Position numbers and translations under genes: made by a program. DNA of 14,600 nucleotides from Candidatus Sulfopaludibacter sp. SbA3 (GTDB lineage: Bacteria > Acidobacteriota > Terriglobia > Bryobacterales > Bryobacteraceae). Under the pieces are notes generated by a model. It worked only from the letters and a program-made list of their open reading frames with translations, did not search any database and had not been told where the DNA came from. Within the stretch, counting starts at the first letter, position 1; the number at the start of each line of letters is the position of its first letter. The stretch lies in contig CAMDKT010000066.1 in the NCBI GenBank assembly GCA_945900935.1, forward strand, positions 1 through 14,600, read 5' to 3'. Shown here one piece after another: positions 1 to 6,800 of the stretch.

Positions 1-87
1 ACCCTGCAAGGCATCACCGCCGTGGCGGCCGAGAGCCCCGCGGACGGCTTCACACTCGACCTCACCGACATCTGGGCCGGCCTCTAG
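1..87 (+). CDS. C-terminal end of an unidentified protein
   Basis: The first frame is open from base 1 and ends at a TAG at 85-87, giving the last 28 residues (starting TLQGITAVAAESP, ending DIWAGL). The codons are GCC/CTC/GAC-rich like a real gene. The piece is too short to assign a family. It runs in the same direction as cstA but is 147 bp away from it, so it is probably a separate transcription unit. Confidence 0.5.
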   Translation, partial: TLQGITAVAAESPADGFTLDLTDIWAGL

Positions 88-215
88 CGGGAACCAAACA
101 GGACCCAAAATCAGAAAGTTGGCGGCTCCGGCAATGCGCCTCCAACGGGCTGTGGTTATTGGCCGCGGTGCATGGCGCGAAAAATATCCCTCCAACGGTT
201 CCCGGCGCAGCGGGG

Positions 216-221
216 TACAAT
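216..221 (+). promoter_or_regulatory. possible -10 element of cstA
   Basis: TACAAT matches the sigma-70 -10 consensus at five of six positions and lies 13 nt before the ATG at 235. No good -35 hexamer is visible 16-18 nt upstream. If it is used, the leader would be only a few nucleotides long. That would agree with the lack of a Shine-Dalgarno sequence before 235 and would exclude the upstream ATG at 172. Confidence 0.25.
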
Positions 222-234
222 TCAGAATTCCTCT

Positions 235-2268
235 ATGCGTCATCTTATTTCAGCAGGATTCGGGATTACCGGCGCGCTCGCGTTGGCTGGTATTGCCATC
301 AACCGGGGCGAGCCGGTCAACTCCATGTGGCTGGTGATCGCCTCGTCGTGCATCTACATTTTCGCCTACCGCGTGTATGCGTCGTGGATCGCGGCCAAGG
401 TGTTGATGCTGGATGACCGCCGCGCCACGCCGGCCGAACGGCTACGCAATGGGCACGACTACGAACCCACCAATAAATGGATCGTCTTCGGGCACCATTT
501 CGCCGCGATAGCTGGGCCGGGGCCGCTGGTGGGGCCGACGCTCGCGGCGCAGTTCGGCTACTTGCCGGGCACGCTTTGGATCATCATCGGCGCGGTGCTG
601 GGCGGGTGCGTGCAGGATTTCGTGATCCTGTTTTGTTCCATTCGACGCGATGGGAAATCGCTGGGCCAAATGGCGCGGGAGGAGATCGGTCGCGTGGGCG
701 GATTTACCGCGCTGGTGACAGTGCTGTTGATCATGATTATCCTGCTCGCGGTGGTCGCGCTGGTGGTGGTCAATGCGTTGAAGGGCTCGCCGTGGGGGAC
801 GTTCACGATCGCAGCCACCATGCCGATTGCGGTGTTCATGGGCCTGTATCTGCGCTACTTGCGTCCGGGGAAAGTATTGGAAATCTCGGTCATCGGGTTT
901 CTGCTAGTGCTCGGGTCGATCTTTGCGGGGGAGTGGGTGGCGCAGTCGGCAACGTGGGCGCCGTGGTTCACGCTCTCCGGGGTGACGCTGGCGATTTGTG
1001 TGATCGTTTATGGCTTTGCGGCGAGCGCGTTGCCGGTGTGGCTGCTGTTGGCGCCTCGCGATTACTTGAGCACTTTCGTGAAGCTCGGCGTGGTGCTGCT
1101 GTTGGGTGTCGGGATTCTCGTTGTCCAACCGCAACTGCAAATGCCGGCTCTTACCCAGTTCATTGACGGCACGGGGCCGGTTTTCGCCGGCGACGTATTT
1201 CCTTTCTGCTTCATCACGATTGCCTGCGGCGCCATTAGCGGCTTCCATTCGCTCATTTCCTCTGGCACGACACCGAAGATGATTTCCCGGGAGTCCCACG
1301 CGCTGCCGGTGGGGTACGGCTCGATGCTGCTGGAAAGTTTTGTGGCGATTATGGCTGTTGTTAGCGCTTGCGTTTTGGATCCGGGGGTTTACTTCGCGGT
1401 CAACTCGCCTGCGGGGGTGGTGGGCGCGACGGCCGACGCGGCGGTGAAGACGATTAGCGCCTGGGGCTTTCCGGTGACGGCGGAACAGATGGCGGCGTTG
1501 GCTAAATCGGTTGGCGAAGAGACGCTGTTCTACCGGACGGGCGGCGCGCCTTCGTTGGCGTTGGGGATGGCGCACATTTTCTCCAGAGGCGGGGGCGGCG
1601 AGCGGCTGCTGGCGTTCTGGTATCACTTCGCCATCATGTTTGAGGCGCTGTTTATCTTAACGGTGATCGACGCCGGGACGCGCGTGGGGCGGTTCATGTT
1701 GCAGGATCTGCTGGGCCACTTTTATAAGCCGCTGGGGAGGACAAGCTGGTGGCCGGGCGTGATCGGCTCCTCCGCCGTGATTGTGCTGAGTTGGGGATAC
1801 TTTCTCTATCAGGGAGTGATCGACCCGCTGGGCGGCATCAACTCGCTATGGCCGCTTTTCGGCATCGCCAATCAACTGCTGGCGATTATTGCGCTTTGCG
1901 TGGCGACGACTGTTTTGGTGAAGATGCATGGGCACAAGTACATGTGGATCACGATCCTGCCGATGGCATGGCTTGGCACTGTGACGTTCACTTCGGCGCT
2001 GATGAAGATTTTCTCGCCGCATCCGCGGATTGGGTTTCTCTCGGCAGCCGAAATTCTGGAAAAACTCCCCGTCCAGACCGAGGCGACGCGCACGCTGATC
2101 TTCAACAACTATCTGGACGCATTTGTTTGCGGGCTGTTTCTGGTGCTGGTGTCGACGGTTCTGATCGACTCGGCCCGCCTGTGGATCGGCATCTTGCGGG
2201 GAACGCGCGAATCGCGAAGCACGGAAACGACGTTCGTTCAGACGACGCTGACGCCGGAGGAGATATAA
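235..2268 (+). CDS. cstA: CstA-family carbon starvation transporter
   Basis: This is an inner-membrane transporter of the CstA/BtsT family. Known members take up pyruvate, and peptide uptake has also been proposed. The protein is hydrophobic throughout, with more than 15 likely membrane segments. Its N-terminal family signature is clear: GHHFAAIAGPGPLVGP from about residue 86, followed by GYLPGTLW and VQDFVILF. The C-terminal domain contains FILTVIDAGTRVGRFMLQD. At 677 residues it is close to the roughly 700 of E. coli CstA. I chose the ATG at 235 because the family N-terminus (short tail, one membrane segment, then a NRGE motif) fits from there. An in-frame ATG at 172 would add 21 polar residues, and neither start has a strong ribosome site. 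The next gene starts on the base after the stop, so the two are almost certainly one operon. Family identity is very likely; the substrate is unknown. Confidence 0.95.
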   Translation: MRHLISAGFGITGALALAGIAINRGEPVNSMWLVIASSCIYIFAYRVYASWIAAKVLMLDDRRATPAERLRNGHDYEPTNKWIVFGHHFAAIAGPGPLVGPTLAAQFGYLPGTLWIIIGAVLGGCVQDFVILFCSIRRDGKSLGQMAREEIGRVGGFTALVTVLLIMIILLAVVALVVVNALKGSPWGTFTIAATMPIAVFMGLYLRYLRPGKVLEISVIGFLLVLGSIFAGEWVAQSATWAPWFTLSGVTLAICVIVYGFAASALPVWLLLAPRDYLSTFVKLGVVLLLGVGILVVQPQLQMPALTQFIDGTGPVFAGDVFPFCFITIACGAISGFHSLISSGTTPKMISRESHALPVGYGSMLLESFVAIMAVVSACVLDPGVYFAVNSPAGVVGATADAAVKTISAWGFPVTAEQMAALAKSVGEETLFYRTGGAPSLALGMAHIFSRGGGGERLLAFWYHFAIMFEALFILTVIDAGTRVGRFMLQDLLGHFYKPLGRTSWWPGVIGSSAVIVLSWGYFLYQGVIDPLGGINSLWPLFGIANQLLAIIALCVATTVLVKMHGHKYMWITILPMAWLGTVTFTSALMKIFSPHPRIGFLSAAEILEKLPVQTEATRTLIFNNYLDAFVCGLFLVLVSTVLIDSARLWIGILRGTRESRSTETTFVQTTLTPEEI

Positions 2269-2445
2269 ATGCGAAGGCTTCGGCAGTTTGGGCGGACGAT
2301 TCTCGCCATCCTACGGGAACTTGGCGACGAGAACGCGTACTCGCGCCATCTGAGGTTGCACGCGCTCCGAAATACGCCGGAGGAGTACCGCCGGTTTCAG
2401 GCGGAACACTTTAAGGCCAAATACCAGCAGGCCAAGTGCTGTTGA
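2269..2445 (+). CDS. ybdD: YbdD/YjiX-type small protein (DUF466)
   Basis: This is a 58-residue protein whose ATG directly follows the cstA TAA, so translation is probably coupled. It is basic and soluble, starting MRRLRQFGRTILAILREL, with a central NAYSRHLRLHALRNTPEEYRRF stretch (residues 22-43) and the ending KYQQAKCC. YbdD and YjiX of E. coli have the same length, the same position after cstA or btsT, the same H-P-x-x-TPxxYxxF-like core and a terminal Cys-Cys. Relatives in some bacteria end in Lys-Cys-Sec. Here the ending is Lys-Cys-Cys, the cysteine form. The stop is a tandem TGA TAA. These small proteins are thought to assist the adjacent transporter. Assignment rests on motif, size and context. 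Confidence 0.85.
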   Translation: MRRLRQFGRTILAILRELGDENAYSRHLRLHALRNTPEEYRRFQAEHFKAKYQQAKCC

Positions 2446-2470
2446 TAACCTGTGAAAAACCAACCCCAAT

Positions 2471-2507
2471 CTGTGGAAAACTGGTGCCAGGCACCAGTTT
2501 TCCACAG
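2471..2507. repeat. perfect 18-bp-arm palindrome between convergent genes
   Basis: The arms 2471-2488 and 2490-2507 are exact reverse complements around one central base (core CTGGTGCCAGGCACCAG). The element fills the gap between the ybdD stop at 2445 and the stop of the minus-strand winged-helix gene at 2510-2512. It could end transcription from both sides, but neither side is followed by a clean run of Ts. Each arm contains TTTTCCACA, a match to the relaxed DnaA-box pattern TTWTNCACA, so a protein-binding role is also possible. The palindrome itself is certain; the function is not. Confidence 0.8.
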
Positions 2508-2509
2508 GG

Positions 2510-2785
2510 TTAGGATCGGGTTACCCAGCAATAGCCGTGGCGGAGGATCGTTTGGATTTCGCCGCCGAGATTGAAGAGCTTCACTTTCCGGCGAAGGCGC
2601 TGGATATGGACGTCTAGCGTGCGCGTGCGCACTCCGCCCGTATAGCCCCAAATCGTAGTCAAAAGGTATTCGCGAGACAGGCACTGACCGGCGTGCTCGC
2701 GGAGCATTTGCAGCAACTCCGATTCCTTCTTGGTCAGGTGGAGGGAACCTGTAAACTCGGGAACAGCCATGGCTGTAGATAACAT
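2510..2785 (-). CDS. stand-alone OmpR/PhoB-type winged-helix protein
   Basis: This 91-residue DNA-binding protein consists of almost nothing but the effector domain of an OmpR/PhoB response regulator. The domain runs LTKKESELLQMLREHAG (17-33), SREYLLTTIWGY (38-48), the recognition helix RTRTLDVHIQRLRRKV (53-68) and the wing ending ILRHGYCWV (80-88). There is no receiver domain and no room for one: the 180 bp upstream to the next gene show no such remnant. The ATG at 2785 has a GAGGAG 9 nt upstream, which supports this start. An internal ATG at residue 6 is a less likely alternative. It converges on cstA-ybdD and may or may not regulate it. A phosphorylation-independent regulator is the natural reading; targets are unknown. 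Confidence 0.8.
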   Translation of the reverse strand: MLSTAMAVPEFTGSLHLTKKESELLQMLREHAGQCLSREYLLTTIWGYTGGVRTRTLDVHIQRLRRKVKLFNLGGEIQTILRHGYCWVTRS

Positions 2786-2932
2786 TTAGTACATCTCCTC
2801 ACCTAGTGTTACGCCGGAAACACGCGCGAGGTTTCAAATTCCGCTATATTCCGTTTACGCCGCCGCCGCGATCTGCACCAGACCCTCGCCGCTGGCCCAT
2901 TCCGCTGAAGGGGTAAAGCTGAAGGTCTTCTA

Positions 2933-2964
2933 TGGGGGGCGCAATACCCCCACAATTGGGGGTA
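2933..2964. promoter_or_regulatory. two overlapping G/C-run hairpins
   Basis: A stem-loop at 2945-2964 pairs TACCCCCA with TGGGGGTA over a 4-nt loop and sits directly after the MaoC-gene stop. A second G-run at 2934-2939 can pair instead with the same C-run (TGGGGG 2933-2938 with CCCCCA 2947-2952). The two hairpins exclude each other. No T-run follows, so a simple intrinsic terminator is doubtful. The element also lies about 150-180 nt before the winged-helix start on the same strand. Structure is visible; role is inferred. Confidence 0.35.
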
Positions 2965-2965
2965 C

Positions 2966-3442
2966 TTAGGTGGCGCTACCCGTCATCAGGCGCAGCACCC
3001 ACTCGGCCACACAGACCGGTTTCGGCTGGCCTTCGGCCTCCACGGTGACGTGCCACACGACTTCCACGCCGCCGGGCCGGGGACCGCAGGCAGCTACCGC
3101 AAAGTGGCCCCGAATGCGGCTTCCGGCGGGGACGGGGGCTGGGAAACGCACTTTATTTAGCCCGTAGTTGATCGACGCCGATTGGCCGAATTGGAGCGAG
3201 ACAGCCTCGGCTGCCATGCGGGAGAGGAGGCTCAGCGTGAGGAAGCCGTGGGCGATGGTAGTACCCCACGGACTCTCCCTCCTGGCTCGCTCCGTATCCA
3301 CATGAATCCATTGGCGGTCACCGCTGACGGCGGCAAAGGAATCGATCATCGGCTGTTCAATTTGGATCCAGGAACTGCTCGCCGCCACTGCGCCGCCAGC
3401 CAGCGATTGCAGTTCGTCCAGGGAAGTGATTACTCGGGGCAC
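2966..3442 (-). CDS. MaoC/NodN-like hydratase-dehydratase
   Basis: This is a single hot-dog-fold protein of the MaoC/NodN group, which adds or removes water on enoyl thioesters; the exact substrate is unknown. The hydratase signature is seen as FAAVSGDRQWIHVDTERA at residues 36-53, with catalytic-type Asp42 and His47. It is followed by TTIAHGFLTLSLL and the NYGLNKVRFPAPVPAGSRI substrate-pocket strand typical of NodN-like members. I chose the GTG at 3442 (158 residues) because family members start just before a hydrophobic strand plus LDEL, as here (VPRVITSLDEL). That puts the start 4 nt after the stop of the upstream acyltransferase gene. A GTG at 3505 would add 21 residues and overlap that gene by 59 bp. 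No strong ribosome site is visible, so coupling to the upstream gene is likely. Confidence 0.85.
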   Translation of the reverse strand: MPRVITSLDELQSLAGGAVAASSSWIQIEQPMIDSFAAVSGDRQWIHVDTERARRESPWGTTIAHGFLTLSLLSRMAAEAVSLQFGQSASINYGLNKVRFPAPVPAGSRIRGHFAVAACGPRPGGVEVVWHVTVEAEGQPKPVCVAEWVLRLMTGSAT

Positions 3443-3446
3443 CCTA

Positions 3447-4604
3447 CTAGAAATACCGCAACCAGGGGGCGTCACTCTCGCGTTTTTTGCGAGTGAACCA
3501 TGCACAAAGGGGGTACAAAAGGATCAAGACGGTCATCCAAATGGCATATACTCCTGGCAAAGCGAGGCCAAAATCAGCCGGTTTCGGTATCCGGCCCCAG
3601 CCGGGGGCGTCGGTGAGCCAATCGGCGTTTCCATACGCTGCCAACGCGTAAATGACGGCGGCACAGTGGATTAGAGGTAAATGGATGAGGTAAAAGAACT
3701 GGGGTACCCGGCCAAACATGACGACGAGCTGCCAAAAGCCGGAAACGGTGTCCGGAAGGCGGCTCAAAAGGAGGAGCGCCGGCCCTAACGTCATCAAAAT
3801 AAACAACAGGGAGGGCGGGTACTTGGCGCAGTTGAGGAACGAATAGAGTCCGCCGAGCCAGGGTTTCGGATCGCCGTAGAAATTGGCGGCGCGAAGGAGT
3901 ACAAATAGGGCAGTCGTACCGAATCCGAGCCAGCCGATCACGCGGCGGCGGTGGTCATCCTTCATCGCATAAAACACCCCGAAACCATAGCCAGCAAATA
4001 AGATAGCCATCCAAGGCAACAGTGGATACTGGGGAAAGAAAATATATCCGGGGGCGATTTCCATATTTTTCCGGTCGTGGAGAATCCGCCAGAGCCACCA
4101 GAGCGGCCCGAACTGCTCGGCGCGCCAGGCGTCGGTGAGATTGTGTAGGAAGATCACGGCGACACCGAGAAGGCCAGCCACAGTCGCCGGTAGCTTGAAA
4201 CGAACCGCCGCGCCGAGAGCGACCATTGACCAACCGATGGCCCAGATTACCTGGCCAACGCTAAAGTGATAGTTGAAGTTGAAGAACCAGCCGAGGCAGC
4301 GGACCCAAGTCAATTCGAGGAAGACGAGCCAGAGGCCGCGGGTGATGAGGAAGTAGCTTAATTCGGCGGGCGATTTCCGGCGCGCTTGGAGCCAGGCGCT
4401 GGTTCCGGCGAGGAAAACGAAGACGGGGGCACAGAAGTGGGAAATCCAGCGGGTGAGGAATAAGGCGGGCCAGGTTTTGGCGGGGTCCATCGGATCGACC
4501 GACAAATCGCCAAAAAAGTCGCGGGCGTGATCGAGCGCCATTAGAAGGATGACGCCGCCGCGGAGCAGGTCAATGGAATCGAGGCGCTGGAACCGCTCAC
4601 TCAC
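3447..4604 (-). CDS. HGSNAT/DUF1624-type membrane acyltransferase
   Basis: This is a 385-residue integral membrane protein of the heparan-alpha-glucosaminide N-acetyltransferase-like family (DUF1624). Its eukaryotic member passes an acetyl group across a membrane to a sugar amine; bacterial substrates are mostly unknown. The signature is at the N-terminus: RLDSIDLLRGGVILLMALDHARDFF (7-31), then ALFLTRWISHFCAPVFVFLAGTSAW. About ten membrane segments follow, with a conserved-looking FFYLIHLPLIH near residue 313 and a basic C-terminal tail. The GTG start overlaps the TGA stop of the glycosyltransferase (GTGA), which indicates translational coupling. With a glycosyltransferase upstream and a MaoC protein downstream, acylation of a surface sugar is a reasonable guess. 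That guess is inference only. Confidence 0.88.
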   Translation of the reverse strand: MSERFQRLDSIDLLRGGVILLMALDHARDFFGDLSVDPMDPAKTWPALFLTRWISHFCAPVFVFLAGTSAWLQARRKSPAELSYFLITRGLWLVFLELTWVRCLGWFFNFNYHFSVGQVIWAIGWSMVALGAAVRFKLPATVAGLLGVAVIFLHNLTDAWRAEQFGPLWWLWRILHDRKNMEIAPGYIFFPQYPLLPWMAILFAGYGFGVFYAMKDDHRRRVIGWLGFGTTALFVLLRAANFYGDPKPWLGGLYSFLNCAKYPPSLLFILMTLGPALLLLSRLPDTVSGFWQLVVMFGRVPQFFYLIHLPLIHCAAVIYALAAYGNADWLTDAPGWGRIPKPADFGLALPGVYAIWMTVLILLYPLCAWFTRKKRESDAPWLRYF

Positions 4605-5707
4605 GCAAACCGTTGGAAGAACTGCCAGGACTTAGCGGCGCACAAGTCCCAGCGGTATTCCTGCGCCTTAATGCGCCCGGCCGCGGCGGTGGCGGCAGCC
4701 GTGCTTGGGGATAACAACAGCGCTTCCAATCCGTCTCGAATGGCGGACGGGCTGCGCGGATCGACGTGCATCGCCCCGGCGCCGGTTACTTCAGGCAGAC
4801 AGGAGTTGTTAGATGTTAATACCGGAACGCCAGCGGCCATGGCCTGGGCAACCGGGAAGCCAAAGCCTTCGTAGAGGGATGGGTAAGCGAACACGGCGGC
4901 GGCGCGGGTCAACCCCGGCAAATCGCGTTCGGGAACATATCCGAGATACCGTACTCCGGGGAGACCGGAGAGGATTCGTTTCGAGGTCGTGCTAGCCGCC
5001 CAACCCATGGGTCCGGCGAAGACGAGATCGACGGCTTCGCGCACGGACGGCGACAGGAGCAGATAGGCGTCCAGGAGGGCGTCTAGGTTTTTGCGCGGCT
5101 CGATGGTTCCGATGTGTAGAATGAACGGCTTGGACAGCTTTAGTTGCGTTCGAACTTGAAGCGCGCTGGCCTCGGTGACCTGGAAATATTCGTCGGGGAC
5201 GCCGGAGTGGATGGCGACGATTTTGTCCGGGTTCAGATTCAACACGCGGATGGCGTCCTGGCGGGTATTCTCACTGACGGCGATGAGACCGTCGGCCTGC
5301 GTGAGAATGCGCTCGGCGAAACGCTTGTCGGCGGTGATGTTGGCCGGGGTGTGAAATTCCGGCGTCAGCCAGCAAGTCATATCGTGAACGGTGGCTGTGA
5401 GCGCCTTGCCTTTGACGCCGGCGTGCACCTGATTGGTGACGTGGAAGACGCTGGCATCGCCGGTTGCCATTCGGCGCGTCATGGCAAAGCGGTTGGAAGC
5501 GAGCAGCCAAGCGATGCGCGGAGCGGTGTGCATCAGGCTCATCACCGACGATTCGTGCGTCAACTGGCCCAGATCCCGGATAAACGGATAAGCATCAACG
5601 GCGTTGCCGCTGGAAGTGCGCTGGAGGGCGTGAATCCAGTGATAGAGATAGTTCTTCACCCCCGCGCTGCGAAGCAACAGCGGGGATGCGTCGACGGAGA
5701 TCCGCAT
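4601..5707 (-). CDS. GT4-like glycosyltransferase (GT-B fold)
   Basis: This 368-residue glycosyltransferase has the GT-B two-domain layout. The N-terminal acceptor domain holds a DASPLLLRSAGVKNY loop and HVTNQVHAGV, then a TVHDMT motif. The C-terminal donor domain starts near residue 190 with FILHIGTIEPRKNL and continues through RYLGYVPERDLPGL and YPSLYEGFGFPVAQAMAAG to LTSNNSCLPEV. These are the hallmarks of mannosyl/glucosyltransferases that use nucleotide sugars in polysaccharide or glycolipid synthesis. An oddity is the donor-site EX7E motif, which reads E280-GFGFPVA-Q288: the second Glu is Gln (codon CAG). The start is ATG at 5707 with only a weak ribosome site. The stop overlaps the acyltransferase start. 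It lies 68 bp downstream of fabD on the same strand, so one transcript is possible. Donor and acceptor are unknown. Confidence 0.92.
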   Translation of the reverse strand: MRISVDASPLLLRSAGVKNYLYHWIHALQRTSSGNAVDAYPFIRDLGQLTHESSVMSLMHTAPRIAWLLASNRFAMTRRMATGDASVFHVTNQVHAGVKGKALTATVHDMTCWLTPEFHTPANITADKRFAERILTQADGLIAVSENTRQDAIRVLNLNPDKIVAIHSGVPDEYFQVTEASALQVRTQLKLSKPFILHIGTIEPRKNLDALLDAYLLLSPSVREAVDLVFAGPMGWAASTTSKRILSGLPGVRYLGYVPERDLPGLTRAAAVFAYPSLYEGFGFPVAQAMAAGVPVLTSNNSCLPEVTGAGAMHVDPRSPSAIRDGLEALLLSPSTAAATAAAGRIKAQEYRWDLCAAKSWQFFQRFA

Positions 5708-5775
5708 CTGTTTGTAACCGGGGTGCTGTTATCCTATCGCAACTTTGGACTCGGCAAGGGCCTAAACGGTACGGG

Positions 5776-6699
5776 CTAGGCAAACAAGTTCATTTTGTCC
5801 GATGCTTCGCCGAATTTTTGGCAGGTCTGCGCGGGGTCGATATTCCGCAACAGACCGGTAAGCACGGCTCCGGCGCCCACTTCCACCCATTGCGTTACGT
5901 CGGCGGCAATCAGCAGCCGCATCGACTCCGCCCAGCGCACGGGATTCGGCACCTGCTGAAAAAGTCCTTCTCTCGCCTCGGCGCCGGAGTTGACCAGCCG
6001 GGCCTGCCAGTTGTTGACGAGGGGAATGCGCAAATCGGCAAAAGGCGCGGCGTCGAGATCGGCTTTGAGCAACTCCTGCGCCGGGCGCATGAGGGGGCAG
6101 TGAAAAGGCGCGCTGACGGGCAGCGCGATGGCTCGTTTGGCACCGGCGGCTTTGGCGAGTTCCATGGCGCGCGCCACCGCCCCGGCGTGTCCGGCGATTA
6201 CGATCTGGTCCGGTGAATTGAGGTTGGCCGGGGTGACGACCTCACCCTGGGCGGCCGCGGCGAGAATTTCGTCCAGTTTCCCATCGGGCAGCTTTAGTAA
6301 CGCCGCCATCGCGCCCACGCCTTGGGGAACGGCGGTCTGCATATATTGGCCGCGTTTGCGAACCAGCCGCAGGGCAGTCGCGAATGGCAGCGCGCCGGCG
6401 GCGACCAGCGCCGAATATTCGCCCAAACTATGGCCGGCTACGAAGTCAGGTTGATGTCCTTGAGAGGAGAGAACGGCCATGGCCGCGATGGAAACCGTTA
6501 ACAACGCGGGTTGCGTGTTTTCGGTCTTTTTGAGTTCTTCATCGGGCCCGTTAAAGCAAAGTTGCGACAAGGGAAAACCTAACGTCTCGTCGGCGGAATC
6601 GAACACGGCCCTGGCCTCGGCGGATACGTCGTAAAGTGTCTTCCCCATGCCCGCGTACTGCGAGCCCTGTCCGGGGAATAAAAAAGCTGTCTTTGGCAT
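5776..6699 (-). CDS. fabD: malonyl-CoA:ACP transacylase
   Basis: This cytosolic enzyme transfers malonyl from CoA to acyl carrier protein and supplies the extender unit for fatty-acid synthesis. All key sites are visible: the oxyanion-hole motif FPGQGSQ (8-14), the nucleophile Ser91 in AGHSLGEYSALVAAG, Arg116 in RLVRKRGQYMQ, and His200 in APFHCPLM. At 307 residues it matches the family, where E. coli FabD has 309. I chose the ATG at 6699 because MPKTAFLFPGQGSQ is the canonical N-terminus; a longer reading to 6762 adds 21 atypical residues. No other fab or acp gene is in the window, so this copy is away from the usual fab cluster. It heads the minus-strand block and is divergent from the RND gene, sharing a 101-bp spacer. 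Confidence 0.95.
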   Translation of the reverse strand: MPKTAFLFPGQGSQYAGMGKTLYDVSAEARAVFDSADETLGFPLSQLCFNGPDEELKKTENTQPALLTVSIAAMAVLSSQGHQPDFVAGHSLGEYSALVAAGALPFATALRLVRKRGQYMQTAVPQGVGAMAALLKLPDGKLDEILAAAAQGEVVTPANLNSPDQIVIAGHAGAVARAMELAKAAGAKRAIALPVSAPFHCPLMRPAQELLKADLDAAPFADLRIPLVNNWQARLVNSGAEAREGLFQQVPNPVRWAESMRLLIAADVTQWVEVGAGAVLTGLLRNIDPAQTCQKFGEASDKMNLFA

Positions 6700-6800
6700 G
6701 AATTTCCAGTTTATCCAAGCTGCGCCGCCCAGGCCGGGTAACCTGCGACGGCGCACCGTCATCTTATTCGATTAAGCTTTAGTCTTGAGGAGCGTTTTTC
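6700..6800. promoter_or_regulatory. divergent promoter region fabD / RND permease
   Basis: This 101-bp spacer separates two gene starts facing away from each other, so it must hold both promoters unless fabD is read from elsewhere. An AT-rich patch (6762-6786, containing ATTCGATTAAGCTTTAG) is the likely core. No clear -35/-10 pair is visible on either strand. A GAGGAG at 6787-6792 lies 8 nt before the GTG at 6801 and fixes the RND start. Confidence 0.4.

Noticed and set aside
172..234. Upstream in-frame ATG as the cstA start
   Set aside because: It adds 21 polar residues absent from CstA relatives, has no ribosome site, and would place the possible -10 at 216 inside the gene.
477..1626. Long alternative frames inside cstA (477-1166 plus, 904-1626 minus)
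   Set aside because: They are Arg/Gly/Ala-rich shadows of a GC-rich membrane-protein gene, without domains or ribosome sites.
2443..2448. TGA after ybdD read as selenocysteine
   Set aside because: The family ends at Lys-Cys-Sec or Lys-Cys-Cys, and here both cysteines are already present before the TGA. The palindrome downstream has no proper SECIS loop position or shape.
2440..2507. Replication origin
   Set aside because: No dnaA, dnaN, gidA or rnpA gene and no AT-rich unwinding region nearby; only a few relaxed DnaA-box matches.
5144..6216. Plus-strand open frames opposite the glycosyltransferase and fabD
   Set aside because: The minus-strand genes have unmistakable family motifs; the plus-strand readings show none.
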